From a virus: a DNA stretch of 53,875 nucleotides. This document shows positions 32,696 through 42,099 of this stretch, piece by piece. Under the pieces are notes generated by a model, which did not search any database, was not told where the DNA came from, and saw only the letters and a list, made by a program, of their open reading frames with translations. Where the stretch lies: IMG/VR virus record IMGVR_UViG_3300006803_000001, positions 1-53,875 of that record; one strand, given 5' to 3'. The number at the start of each line of letters is the position of its first letter. Position 1 is the stretch's first letter. The position numbers and the translations under genes were made by a program.

Positions 32696-33267
32696 ATTTC
32701 ATTGAATGTGAGGCTCTCTGACGACGCCCTCGTTTGTGTGATTGTCCTCGCCCCATTTGTGAGAGACAGGGTTCCGACTGCCGTTGGAAAGACCCAAGCG
32801 CCAAGCGGGAAAAGGGGCGCCGTCAAATCCTCTTCAAGCACAAGTCGCCTTCTCAAGTTTTGTATGTCCGTGACTGTTCGCCATGCCCCCCCCACTTGGT
32901 AATCATAGAGGTATATCCTTGAACCGATTGCAATTTCTGTCGGGACTCCGAAATCACAATTGATCTCGCCCTCGATTGTTTGCGGTATTCTTAGCGCGAC
33001 GCCGTGTCCCCAAAGAGGCATTTTGATAGGCTTGTATGCTTGTGCAACTCTGTTGAATGAAAGCTTTTCGTTGTCAGAATCGCTTGTCGTGTCTCGTTGG
33101 AACCTGTAGGAATTTCGAACTCTCGACCTGTGACGGACTGACTGATCCCATCCGCTCAATGAGGATATGATCGCCGTCTTGTATTCGTATATACACTCGA
33201 TTCCCGCCGCCCAATTTGGCAACAAGACAAGCTCTTCGGGTTGGTCGTATGTATTAGGATATGCCAT
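32692..33267 (-). CDS. Tail structural protein, triad A member 1 (191 aa)
   Basis: A 191-residue protein paralogous to 36643-37218, the same length. Identical blocks include DTTSDSDNEKLSFNR, MPLWGH, PQTIEGEI, EIAIGSRIY, AWRTVTDIQ and LEEDLTAPLFP. The ATG at 33267 lies 2 bp after the preceding stop. Its stop overlaps the start of member 2. Function unknown beyond a presumed structural role. Confidence 0.75.
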   Translation of the reverse strand: MAYPNTYDQPEELVLLPNWAAGIECIYEYKTAIISSLSGWDQSVRHRSRVRNSYRFQRDTTSDSDNEKLSFNRVAQAYKPIKMPLWGHGVALRIPQTIEGEINCDFGVPTEIAIGSRIYLYDYQVGGAWRTVTDIQNLRRRLVLEEDLTAPLFPLGAWVFPTAVGTLSLTNGARTITQTRASSESLTFNEI

Positions 33268-33269
33268 TT

Positions 33270-34994
33270 TTACACAAGCTCCCTTCCCCAATAGTATCGA
33301 ATCTTGAGCTCAAGCGTGTATGTGTTTTTCTTCTTTTGGGGCTGATTGAAGACGCACCACACTCCGCCGAATGTATTCATGTTGTTGCCATTTTTTCTGC
33401 CGAAAAGGATTGTTTGTATTCTGTCGCTGTTGTGTTCACTTACACTCAACGTCAATGTGTATTCCCTTTGATGAGACCCCGCGACATATGTTGACGATGT
33501 CATGTTTGGCTCGTATAATGAAACCAAACCCCCGATGTTTGCTGCTACTCCAAACCCGCCGATTGAGATTGGTTTTTGCTCGTAAAACATAACGTATGGC
33601 GAAAGAGTCGCCTCTGGTCTGTGCCGCCAAGTGTCAAAGGTGCTACCTGCACCCGGTATCTCTGCGTTTATAAAGTTTCCCGTGATGGGATTGGTCAACT
33701 CTGTGCTCGTTGAAACCGACAATGCAGGCATGGTCTTGTTGTATACAGTGCACCTTGCATCATTTTTCACAACGCCTCCGTCGCCTGCATCTTCACGTCC
33801 CGAGGTTGCGTCTATGGTGACTTGATTCGTTGCAATGGCTGTGACTGTGTGCGTGCCGTTCCACCATGTGACGGGGTCTGTATCTCTCACATTGCCCCCG
33901 CTGCCCGATCCTGCATTGATAGCGGACAATACGTCAAAGGTTGTTGTTGTTGGTGTTGTGTTGACGACCCATGTTGAATTGTATCCCGATGGAGTTGTCG
34001 CCTCAATGACGATCGAATCCCCCGCGCTGAATCCGTGCGCCGCGCTTGTTGTGACTGTGAACTCAGTCGCGGTGCTTATGATTGAAGTGATTGCAATTCT
34101 TGTCCGCACTGAATTTTCGATGATTATCTCGTCCCCGATTTGGTAGTGATGATCGTCTCCGACGTCGGGGGTCATTGTGACCAATGCCGTATCGTCACCA
34201 TTGTCGACGATGCTGTCTAAGTCATATTCAATTGCCCATCCTGCGATGTTGAGGTCAACATTGGTTTGCTCTGTCCAATCGCCGACCATAGTGACTGAAT
34301 AGGTTGCGGCTAGTTGCTGCCCCGCTCCAAGGACAACGGGGTCGTCGAGTAATACCCTCGAGTATAAAACTTCCCCTGCCGTCGTTCCCGATGCGATCCC
34401 CAGTTCCGTAATCGTATTGCCTTCAACGTCTGCAATGGAAAATAGACCCGTGCTATTGTAGACGTAGACAGGACGATCGGGGTCTGTTTGATAATCGAGC
34501 GTGCCAGTGTCCCCCTCTGGGGTCTCTGTTGTTGTTGACGCGAGCCAATTGTCCAAAAACTCGCGTTGCGTGTTGAATATTTTCAATCCTTGCGCCGTCA
34601 CTGACTGACTGACGTCGACTGTCACTTGTGTCCCGCTGTCCACGCTCAAGATTTTTCCCTGTTCGCCTGTTTCAAAGCGGAAAGCTTGATTCAAATCATT
34701 TGCAACAAAGACCGAGACTCCCGAGTCCCTTGTGACGACATTGCCCGTCTGCGAATATGTTGACGGATCCAAGTCTCGGAAATTTGGAGAGTTTCCCGTT
34801 CCTGCATGTATGGTTTGAAATAAGCCGCCTCCGGCGCCTACCAAAGACTTACTTGCAATCTGATCAAGACCGCTGTCGAGTATGAGGTTTTTTTGCCTTT
34901 GCTCCTTGATGACTTTGCCGTCCTCAATCACCTTGAGGGTAAACTCTCCCGAAAATGTGGTTTTTTTTGTGAGGTTTGTTGATTCTTGATTCAT
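33270..34994 (-). CDS. Tail structural protein, triad B member 3 (574 aa)
   Basis: A 574-residue paralog of 29235-31019, with the same landmarks (KNLIL, GTGNSPN, ITELG, LDDPVVLGAGQQL, INAGSGSGG, DPVTWWNG). Rich in threonine and in beta segments. It overlaps member 2 of its triad by 4 bp. Likely a virion surface protein. Confidence 0.7.
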   Translation of the reverse strand: MNQESTNLTKKTTFSGEFTLKVIEDGKVIKEQRQKNLILDSGLDQIASKSLVGAGGGLFQTIHAGTGNSPNFRDLDPSTYSQTGNVVTRDSGVSVFVANDLNQAFRFETGEQGKILSVDSGTQVTVDVSQSVTAQGLKIFNTQREFLDNWLASTTTETPEGDTGTLDYQTDPDRPVYVYNSTGLFSIADVEGNTITELGIASGTTAGEVLYSRVLLDDPVVLGAGQQLAATYSVTMVGDWTEQTNVDLNIAGWAIEYDLDSIVDNGDDTALVTMTPDVGDDHHYQIGDEIIIENSVRTRIAITSIISTATEFTVTTSAAHGFSAGDSIVIEATTPSGYNSTWVVNTTPTTTTFDVLSAINAGSGSGGNVRDTDPVTWWNGTHTVTAIATNQVTIDATSGREDAGDGGVVKNDARCTVYNKTMPALSVSTSTELTNPITGNFINAEIPGAGSTFDTWRHRPEATLSPYVMFYEQKPISIGGFGVAANIGGLVSLYEPNMTSSTYVAGSHQREYTLTLSVSEHNSDRIQTILFGRKNGNNMNTFGGVWCVFNQPQKKKNTYTLELKIRYYWGRELV

Positions 34995-36646
34995 GGTTGC
35001 TCTTGGTATGTTCCTGCAAAAGTTGATTTTTTAAGCTTTAGGTTTGCTTCGCAAAGGTATCTCGGAGTCGGTGGCGATGCAAAGAAATATGTCCCCTCTG
35101 TCGTTGTTTGCGGAAATTGCAGTGCACTGGGGTCGTCCCCTAGCGCGGCAAACAATGTCGGGTTGTAGCTTCCCGAGATGGTTGCATCTTTAAATGTCAG
35201 AAACGCTTCGTCATTTGCATTTGTTGGAATGAGTGTCGGGTTGTAGCTTCCCGAGATGGTCGCGTCTTTAAATGTCAGAAACGCTTCGTCATTTGCATTT
35301 GTTGGAATAAGTGATGGGGTATAGCTTCCAGAGATGGTCGATTTGCGCCACAAAAAACGATCGCCAATTCTCGGGGGGATTGGTGTCACCTCTCCGACCC
35401 AAGTCGTGAGGTTGTGTGTCACGTCAAGACCCTTGATCAATAGTTCTCCCGATATGACTTCGACTCCTGTCAGATACAATGGGTTGACGGGTGAATTGCA
35501 AAGGAGGTATTCTTGACTGTAGAACCCGCCGAAAAATCTGATATAAAGCTTTGCCTCTCCTCGCTTGAGGTAGACAACGCACATGTCCGCTTGTCCCGCC
35601 GTGATTGATGCGTCAACCGCCCAAGTATTGACCATGATCGGCGAAAAACCCTCGAAGGTCGCGACTCTTTTTGCAAGCGTTCCGTCTCTGAATTTCACTT
35701 CTATGTTCCCATTCGTGAGACCAATTGCAATGTGTTCTTTCGAGCTTAAATCAAAAAGACCATGAACATGTTCTCCCTCTGGGGCGGCGTCGTATAAATC
35801 TGAAAAGAATATATCCCCGCCGCTCTGCTTTAATTGAACCCCGCTTCCGTCTACGATCTCGAGCTCCCAATCTCTTTGGTGAGGGAATGTTTGTTGCAAG
35901 CTGTAGGCTTCCGGACCGACTATTTCTGCCGTTGTGAACGAAAGCTTTTCGCCAATGGGCAACGGCGTTTGCCGAGTCTTGACAACGGGAGGGTATGAAT
36001 TGATTGCTTGCCCCGATATAAGTTGCTCGCTTTGGTTTGGCAATGTGTGCAATGCCTCCTCGACTTGTAATTCGAACTCGCATGAGTTTGGCGCCTTGTA
36101 TACGATTTGAGTTTCGTCGTTCACCTGTTTTGCAAAAATGCAAAATCCTGCATACGTCCCTTCATCAATTGCAAAAGGTGTTTTTGTTTCGAGGACAATA
36201 TCAGTTGTTGAGCCCCCAGCGCTTGAGGCTGAAATCACTCGAGAGACATGCAATTCTCTGTCGCGGCTATAAAACCATGCAACTGTGCCGAACTTGTCGA
36301 GTTTTGTCGGATCAAGGTCAACCGCGTAATCAACGCCGACGATGATATTCAACGCAACCGCGCCCGCGGGCGCTGCATTTGCAATAATGAAGTCTTGTGT
36401 CCATGACGGAATGTAAAACGGATTTGCGATTCCTTGATTTTTCAACAAGAATTCACGCAAGATTCTTTCGTCTGCCCCGTTGGTCAATGTCCATTTTGCG
36501 TTCATTGAACGGCGACCGCGGCTGTCATATATGCCATACCTTTGCGTTGCTCCGAGCTCGAGGTCTCGCCGCCCGTCCGTGAACGTAAAAACAGGAGGGG
36601 TCGAGAAATCGGGAGCGATTGTAAATACTGGATAAAACTCAATCAT
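34991..36646 (-). CDS. Tail structural protein, triad B member 2 (551 aa)
   Basis: A 551-residue paralog of 31016-32695. The C-terminal region is built from 26-residue tandem repeats (TISGSYNPTLIPTNANDEAF...) encoded by a 78-bp DNA repeat, unlike the IEQ repeats of its paralog. The last segment (YFFASPPTPRYLCEANLKLK) loosely corresponds to the paralog's YFFAKPN. Carries a GCGCCCGCGGGCGC palindrome in codons (36360-36373) at the position equivalent to the paralog's. Confidence 0.75.
   Translation of the reverse strand: MIEFYPVFTIAPDFSTPPVFTFTDGRRDLELGATQRYGIYDSRGRRSMNAKWTLTNGADERILREFLLKNQGIANPFYIPSWTQDFIIANAAPAGAVALNIIVGVDYAVDLDPTKLDKFGTVAWFYSRDRELHVSRVISASSAGGSTTDIVLETKTPFAIDEGTYAGFCIFAKQVNDETQIVYKAPNSCEFELQVEEALHTLPNQSEQLISGQAINSYPPVVKTRQTPLPIGEKLSFTTAEIVGPEAYSLQQTFPHQRDWELEIVDGSGVQLKQSGGDIFFSDLYDAAPEGEHVHGLFDLSSKEHIAIGLTNGNIEVKFRDGTLAKRVATFEGFSPIMVNTWAVDASITAGQADMCVVYLKRGEAKLYIRFFGGFYSQEYLLCNSPVNPLYLTGVEVISGELLIKGLDVTHNLTTWVGEVTPIPPRIGDRFLWRKSTISGSYTPSLIPTNANDEAFLTFKDATISGSYNPTLIPTNANDEAFLTFKDATISGSYNPTLFAALGDDPSALQFPQTTTEGTYFFASPPTPRYLCEANLKLKKSTFAGTYQEQP
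35168..35330 (-). repeat. 78-bp tandem repeat within a structural gene
   Basis: The block starting GCTTCCCGAGATGG on the plus strand begins at 35168, again at 35246, and with slight divergence at 35324, an exact 78-bp (26-codon) period. The first two units are nearly identical, which suggests recent expansion. Confidence 0.85.
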
Positions 36647-37218
36647 ATTTCATTGAATGACAATCTTTCCATTGACGCCCGTGTTTGAGTCAGTGTTCGA
36701 GCCCCAGACTCGAGAGACAGTGTCCCGACTGCTGTCGGAAAAACCCATGCCCCCGAGGGGAAAAGCGGCGCGGTCAAATCCTCTTCGAGTATGAGTCTAG
36801 TCCTTTGGGTTTGTATGTCCGTGACTGTTCGCCATGCGGCGCCGATTCGGTAATCATAAACGTATATTCTCGACCCGATTGCAATCTCTGCGGGAACCCC
36901 AATGTCGCAAAAGATTTCACCCTCGATTGTTTGAGGGAGTCTGACCTCTGTCGAATGACCCCAAAGAGGCATGCGCAAAGGCTTGAACGCTTGTGCAATT
37001 CTATTGAAAGAAAGCTTTTCGTTGTCAGAGTCGCTTGTCGTGTCCCTTGTAATTGTCCACGCGTTGCGGGGTCTCGACCATTGTCTGACGTTTTGCGTGT
37101 ATCCGCTCAACGCTTCGATTGACGATGTCTTGTAAGATATTGTCGATTGCACGCCTCCCGCCCAATTCGGCAAGAGTGCAAGCTCTTCGGCGTCATCGTA
37201 TGTATTTGGGTATGACAT
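36643..37218 (-). CDS. Tail structural protein, triad B member 1 (191 aa)
   Basis: A 191-residue paralog of 32692-33267. The ATG at 37218 is chosen over an adjacent TTG because it gives the same length and start (MSYPNTYD versus MAYPNTYD). It lies directly after the tape measure gene, the position where lambda-type phages encode distal tail or baseplate hub proteins. Confidence 0.75.
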   Translation of the reverse strand: MSYPNTYDDAEELALLPNWAGGVQSTISYKTSSIEALSGYTQNVRQWSRPRNAWTITRDTTSDSDNEKLSFNRIAQAFKPLRMPLWGHSTEVRLPQTIEGEIFCDIGVPAEIAIGSRIYVYDYRIGAAWRTVTDIQTQRTRLILEEDLTAPLFPSGAWVFPTAVGTLSLESGARTLTQTRASMERLSFNEI

Positions 37219-37224
37219 CAATCA

Positions 37225-39750
37225 TTATCCTTGGAAGGCTTGTTGAAACTTTTTGCGGTTTCTGGATATCACATTGAGAATGAGCCCGGGGTTGTTTGCA
37301 ATTTCTCTTTGCACCTCTCTCGGGTCAATCACATTGACGATTCGCATTTCCTGCTGTGGCGCTTGTTGTTGATTTTGAGTCGGTGCATTGGACTCGAGCA
37401 TTCCTTCCATGTCTCGGCGCTGTTTGCGGCTCAAGACCATTTCGCCTTTTTCTAAGACTGCGGGTATCTCGCTCGATGCAATTCCGCCTTTGTGGTATCT
37501 CTTGACTCCTGCGAATGCCGCGTTTGGCAGTGACCTTGTCGAGCCTCCCTCCGCTGCGCCTCCGCCGTGCCTTGTTGACACTGGAGTTGACGGGGCTCCC
37601 GGCTGTGGGGCGCCTCCGCTGATTGCTCGGATTGCCGCTCTCACTGCCATTTCGATGAGCAATTGCATGATGATTTTTAAGATGCCTTTGACGATTTGCT
37701 CTGCCAGTTGGGCGAACGCTTCCTTCGCGTCTTTCGCTCCTGTGATGACGTCGACCATTGTGTCTCGAAGTGCGGTCATTGAGCCCGCCGCAAGCTCGTC
37801 GATTTGCTGGTCAACGTCCCCCCATGCTTCGAGCAATCCCTCAACTTGACTGACCTCCTCTTCGGTATCTGACCCTTTCTTTTTGTCCTCTGGTTTGACT
37901 GGGTCTTGCTTTTCTCTCGGAACGAGACCCTCGATTGGTTTCTCGTATTGAGCATTAAATTGTCCTGCTAGTTCATCGGTTTTGCTCTGAAATTTCCCGA
38001 TTGCCGTTTGTGGGGGCGAAGGCTCAAAAGCCCCGAACATTGCGCCGCCCGCCTCTGGAATGCCTCCGAATGTTTGTGTCGGGTTTACTTGATTGAACAA
38101 ATCTCGCCTTTCCCCTGCTTGCTCCATAAATACTTGCCCAAGCGGCTTGGCTCCCTCTTTACCAATTTGAAGTGTTTTTTCAATGTTTCTGCGAAGGTCG
38201 TCGAGCGGCGTCTCGTCAATTTCCAGTTTGATAAATCCGCCTCCCCCCATCCAAGAGGGCAATTTACTCGCCATTTCATTGACGATATGCTTGACGAAGT
38301 TAAGAGCTAGTTGTTTGAACATGGCTTCGATCCAACTTCGCACGGGAATGAAACCATCTCCGAATGTTCCCCAGAAATCCAAGATTACGTCTTTTAAACG
38401 GCGAATCATGTATACACTCAAAGTGTCAATCGCCGCGCCTCCTAATATGTAAAGCTCTTTACCGAAGAATTCTGCCGCCGCTGCAAGTCCGAGTCTTGCA
38501 TAATCAATCATGCCTTTAAGACCCTCTTCCTTGCCTGTCATGTAAAGAGCCTTGATTGCATTGCCTATCGCCTCTCCTGTGGCTTGGGCGTATGGTAAGA
38601 GCTCGTCAATCAATTGCTGTATCTCGACGAGAACAGGCTTGAGTGCATTCATGATTGGCTTGGCAAACTCCGACAAGAGATATTTCCATTTGCCGTCTAT
38701 GGTCGAAATTAATCCGTTCCAAGTCATCGAGGACGCCATGAGCATTTCTGAATATTTGCCAAGGTCTTTTGTGACGATTTTCCACATGTCCGCTTGAGAC
38801 GCTCCCGCCGCTGAGAGCTTTTTGATCTCGGCTCCCGCGTTCTGACTCAATACGGGAATTTCAACCATCAATCGACGCAATGCTTCCCCGTCTGGTTTGC
38901 CCATCGCTAAGGATGCATAAAGTCTGCCGAAGGTTGAAGTCACTTCCTCGAGAGGTCTGTTTGCAATCTTGGATGCCGCGCCGATAAGTTTGAGGTTTTC
39001 GTTTGTGTCAAAGTCTTCCCCGCCTGCGGCATACAAAAGCTTGCTTGCCCCGATGACCTCAGTTGGTGAAAATGGAGTTTCATTTGAGAACTGGACAAGT
39101 TCCCCCATCCTTTTCTCGGCGGCGTCCATGTCCCCCATCATAAACGAGAGTTGCAATCTTGCATCCTCGAGTTGCGCTGCAATTGGAAGTCCTGCTTTAA
39201 ATGCTTTATAAAGTCCGCCGACCGCTGCAAATGCGATTGTCGCTCCCGCTGCCAATGCTGCAAGGGCGACAATGATCAATCCGATTGTTCCAAGGATTGC
39301 AACTAAGGGAATTGCCGCGGCTGTTGTTGATGCTGCGAGTGCTGTCATCCCCCCAGAGGCTCCCATTGCTGAATTACCAAGAGCCCCGACCCCCGCTGAC
39401 GTGACGCTTGCTGTGCCTGCAATGCCTGTCATGCTATTGCGAAGACCAGAAAGTCCGCCGATGAATGATCTTGTCCGATTCACAAGGCGCCCGAATTTGC
39501 CTTCCATCACGCCCGCGCCGTCTGCTACGTTTAGCAGTGACCCCGACATTGATGCGAGCCCTCCTCGGCTCTTCTGTGCCGCTTGTCCGAGCTTTGCCGC
39601 TGACCTCGATGCCTTGGTCGCGTTCTTGTCTAGTTTCGGGAGGCTTTTTGATGCGGCATTGCCGACGCCTGCAAGACCCTTTCCTATTTTGTCTAATTCT
39701 GAAACGGCTTGTTTTCCGTCGACTTTGACTCCTAGTGTGGCGATATCCAT
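37225..39750 (-). CDS. Tail tape measure protein
   Basis: An 841-residue protein. The N-terminus is alanine/lysine-rich and helical, a long hydrophobic glycine/alanine region lies near residues 130-170, and the tape-measure domain includes FGRLYASLAMGKPDGEALRR near 250-270. A central segment has aromatic membrane-like helices, and the C-terminus is P/Q-rich. At about 0.15 nm per residue, the usual siphophage ratio, it predicts a tail of roughly 125 nm. It follows the chaperone genes, as in other siphophages. Confidence 0.9.
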   Translation of the reverse strand: MDIATLGVKVDGKQAVSELDKIGKGLAGVGNAASKSLPKLDKNATKASRSAAKLGQAAQKSRGGLASMSGSLLNVADGAGVMEGKFGRLVNRTRSFIGGLSGLRNSMTGIAGTASVTSAGVGALGNSAMGASGGMTALAASTTAAAIPLVAILGTIGLIIVALAALAAGATIAFAAVGGLYKAFKAGLPIAAQLEDARLQLSFMMGDMDAAEKRMGELVQFSNETPFSPTEVIGASKLLYAAGGEDFDTNENLKLIGAASKIANRPLEEVTSTFGRLYASLAMGKPDGEALRRLMVEIPVLSQNAGAEIKKLSAAGASQADMWKIVTKDLGKYSEMLMASSMTWNGLISTIDGKWKYLLSEFAKPIMNALKPVLVEIQQLIDELLPYAQATGEAIGNAIKALYMTGKEEGLKGMIDYARLGLAAAAEFFGKELYILGGAAIDTLSVYMIRRLKDVILDFWGTFGDGFIPVRSWIEAMFKQLALNFVKHIVNEMASKLPSWMGGGGFIKLEIDETPLDDLRRNIEKTLQIGKEGAKPLGQVFMEQAGERRDLFNQVNPTQTFGGIPEAGGAMFGAFEPSPPQTAIGKFQSKTDELAGQFNAQYEKPIEGLVPREKQDPVKPEDKKKGSDTEEEVSQVEGLLEAWGDVDQQIDELAAGSMTALRDTMVDVITGAKDAKEAFAQLAEQIVKGILKIIMQLLIEMAVRAAIRAISGGAPQPGAPSTPVSTRHGGGAAEGGSTRSLPNAAFAGVKRYHKGGIASSEIPAVLEKGEMVLSRKQRRDMEGMLESNAPTQNQQQAPQQEMRIVNVIDPREVQREIANNPGLILNVISRNRKKFQQAFQG

Positions 39751-39756
39751 TGAATT

Positions 39757-40035
39757 TTATTTCTTATTTGCGACCCATTCAAGGAATACCGCATCCGCCT
39801 CTTGCATTACAGTCAAAAAATACACATGGTCGCAGAAACCCGCGGCGTTGGCGTAGCATATCGCATCAACGATCGAGATTGCGTTCGGTGCAAAGCCCGA
39901 GCTCCTCGACGCTGACAACTGAAAGAAGGCGCGAACGTATTGCCATTGAGCCTCGTTGATCTCTGGTCTTCTAAGTAATGCGGCAGGCGGATTTTCTGGG
40001 TCGTCTTCGAGCATTTGCTCAAAGTGATCAATCAT
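39757..40035 (-). CDS. Tail assembly chaperone, T-like frame
   Basis: A 92-residue frame (MIDHFEQMLEDDPENPPAAL). Codons in the same frame remain open upstream to 40074 and read EVEWQLKYSG before the ATG, so it is probably expressed as a fusion with the upstream chaperone by frameshifting at the A7 run (40067-40073), like GT of lambda. Free initiation at 40035 is also possible. Confidence 0.75.
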   Translation of the reverse strand: MIDHFEQMLEDDPENPPAALLRRPEINEAQWQYVRAFFQLSASRSSGFAPNAISIVDAICYANAAGFCDHVYFLTVMQEADAVFLEWVANKK

Positions 40036-40057
40036 GCCGCTGTATTTTAGCTGCCAC

Positions 40058-40453
40058 TCAACTTCCTTTTTTTACGGCGTCCGCTGTGGCGGACATGCTC
40101 TCCCGTTGAAAGTTGGCTTGCTCGGTTGCTTGATCTGCAATGAAGTCTCTCACTGAGGGGACTTGCAATACGCGCTCAACATTTTCGGGCGTGCATGCAA
40201 GTTTTTTCCCATTGTCAGTGATTCCTTTCCAATCAATAATGATCGCTTCAACAAGGCATTTCATTGTCACCTTGCGCGCTGCTGACATTGACTTCGCGAG
40301 CTCTCCTTTGAGCTTGCGACTGTTTTTTTGCATTGCGCGAACATATTCTTTGCTTTCGGTCGATCGGATTTGAAAGGAAGTTTCTTCGTCGTAATCGACC
40401 CAAACTCCATTTTCGACGGCGTCTTCAACAAGCAGTGCGTTTGATAATTCCAT
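40058..40453 (-). CDS. Tail assembly chaperone, G-like
   Basis: A 131-residue protein, MELSNALLVEDAVENGVWVD, helical and charged, between the tail tube and tape measure genes, the fixed place of the G/GT chaperones. It ends VKKGS after the AAAAAAA run. Chaperones of this type coat the tape measure protein during tail assembly and are not in the virion. Confidence 0.75.
   Translation of the reverse strand: MELSNALLVEDAVENGVWVDYDEETSFQIRSTESKEYVRAMQKNSRKLKGELAKSMSAARKVTMKCLVEAIIIDWKGITDNGKKLACTPENVERVLQVPSVRDFIADQATEQANFQRESMSATADAVKKGS
40067..40073 (-). promoter_or_regulatory. Candidate programmed frameshift site (A7 on the minus strand)
   Basis: GTA AAA AAA GGA AGT TGA in the G-like frame. 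Moving +1 (or -2) on the A run continues as AAG GAA GTT GAG TGG into the T-like frame. A -1 slip instead meets TAA seven codons later. So the geometry predicts +1 or -2 frameshifting, not the -1 of lambda. Confidence 0.6.
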
Positions 40454-40470
40454 GTGCGTATACTTGCTTT

Positions 40471-41622
40471 TTATTCGAAGATGTCAAATACGATTTGCGT
40501 GCCTGTGACGGGGTCTAGGATTGCTTGAATATCGGTGTTGACCATGACGTCAGAGTCAATCCCTTCAATGCTTGCACTTCCGCTCGGGAACTTGATTCTC
40601 GGCAAGTAAACCGAGATTGTCCGTCCTGCCGAGTCGGTGACTGTGAAGTCAATCGAGATGTCGTCATGATCGTCGACCTTTGTCAAAAAGTCATTGTTCT
40701 TGAAGTATGCATTCAAGCTTCCTGTGATCTCACAACGACCCATGCCGACGTCGAAGTTGCCTTCGTATGACAGGGCGTCTTTGCCTCTGAGGTTGTTTGC
40801 AATTTCGAGGGTCAAGGTTTTGAATCTCTCTGTTGATGCGGCGTCGTCGACTGCAAGGGTTCCCATGTTCGAGGTTCCGTTGAGGATGTCTCCGACTGGG
40901 GCGTTGGCGTATCCGTTCGAGTCAATGCTTGTGTTTGCCTTGACTCCAGTCAATCCAAGAAACGAAAGGGATCCCGTGATGATTGCCTTGCTCTCGATAT
41001 TGAGAGAAAGAGTATCCGCGACCATGCCGCTGAATTGCTGATAAAATTCCCCGCCTGTATTGTCGACGATCTTTTTCTCGATGGTCATGCTCTTGCGAGT
41101 CACTCCGTTGCGGATTGATTTGACTTTGATTGTGGCTGTATCTGATTCGTCTGAGTTGAATTGACCAGCAACGCATGTCAGTTCTGATCCGTCTCCGCTT
41201 ACTGCAACGACGCGCTTGACCCCGTTGTTGAGTGCGTCGGCTAGTCCGCTGACTTTAATTCCCGACCCGACCTTGACTGTTGAGAAGTCTCCCGCCGCTC
41301 CTGTGATAGTGCTCGAGCTCGCAACGACTGCAATTGCCCCCGTGAAATCGAGTGTGTCGTAATCGGCTTGCATTGCGTATTGCAACAAGTCGTCAAATTG
41401 TAAAACGGAAAGCTCAAAGTCCATTGATCCGCTTGCTTGGTTGTGAACTTTTGCAAGGTCTGGAATTTGGCGGTCGCTTCGAATCTCGTCCGATGTGATT
41501 GCTTCTTTTTCTGTGATGATGCTTTCGCCAGTCATGCGCAAAAGTTTGTATCCGTCTGTCGGAGGGGTTCCGAATGTTGTCTCGCCCGAATAAGCGAGAG
41601 ATGCTAAGTTTGAGTCACTCAT
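40471..41622 (-). CDS. Major tail tube protein
   Basis: A 383-residue protein, MSDSNLASLAYSGETTFGTP, with the start and beta-rich composition of the phage tail tube family that opens with SGETTFGT(P). An Ig-like insertion is likely (residues about 100-170). It precedes the chaperones and follows the tail terminator gene. Its leader (CAACAAACACAAAAATATG) is purely A/C-rich with no Shine-Dalgarno site. High expression is expected. Confidence 0.85.
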   Translation of the reverse strand: MSDSNLASLAYSGETTFGTPPTDGYKLLRMTGESIITEKEAITSDEIRSDRQIPDLAKVHNQASGSMDFELSVLQFDDLLQYAMQADYDTLDFTGAIAVVASSSTITGAAGDFSTVKVGSGIKVSGLADALNNGVKRVVAVSGDGSELTCVAGQFNSDESDTATIKVKSIRNGVTRKSMTIEKKIVDNTGGEFYQQFSGMVADTLSLNIESKAIITGSLSFLGLTGVKANTSIDSNGYANAPVGDILNGTSNMGTLAVDDAASTERFKTLTLEIANNLRGKDALSYEGNFDVGMGRCEITGSLNAYFKNNDFLTKVDDHDDISIDFTVTDSAGRTISVYLPRIKFPSGSASIEGIDSDVMVNTDIQAILDPVTGTQIVFDIFE

Positions 41623-41694
41623 ATTTTTGTGTTTGTTGTTTGGGTTGCTTTTTACTGTGACAAATCATGGTGATTCGTCGGGCGGTAAATTGTT

Positions 41695-42099
41695 TTAAGT
41701 GTCGCCGATTGCGTCGATTGCAATGCTGAATACTTTGTATCCGTCTGCAATCCCTCCGTCTTGCAATGTGACTCTTTTTGTTTTGAGGGTTGTCAATCCG
41801 TCATCTGACAAGAAGTTTTGATTCTCGAGCGTTGAAAGGGCGTCGGCTGATTCGTATGCTTCCTTGATTCCTTGGTGCATTTCCATATGAATTTGCACTC
41901 CAAAGATTACGGGCGTGCGTTGCAAAAGACCAGTCATCGCGGCGTTGATTGTTGTTCCTTGTATGATGGTGAAACGACCCCAAGGCGCGACCGATGGTTT
42001 CTTGCGCCCGTCATTAGGATAGAGCAAAGGCATACGATCCGCCCATGCTGTCACGAACGCTTGCGTTGCCAGTGTTCTGATGTTTGAATGATGACTCAT
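41695..42099 (-). CDS. Tail terminator protein
   Basis: A 134-residue protein (MSHHSNIRTLATQAFVTAWA) with an alternating beta/alpha pattern, placed between the tail-completion protein and the tail tube as in lambda U/DUF4128 proteins. The role is inferred mainly from position. It overlaps its upstream neighbour by 4 bp. The 72-bp gap downstream has only a short inverted repeat (GACGAATC/GATTTGTC) and the tail-tube leader. Confidence 0.7.
   Translation of the reverse strand: MSHHSNIRTLATQAFVTAWADRMPLLYPNDGRKKPSVAPWGRFTIIQGTTINAAMTGLLQRTPVIFGVQIHMEMHQGIKEAYESADALSTLENQNFLSDDGLTTLKTKRVTLQDGGIADGYKVFSIAIDAIGDT

Noticed and set aside
39272-39856. Plus-strand open frame of 194 codons
   Set aside because: Antisense to the Ala-rich tape measure start, which readily produces long shadow frames.
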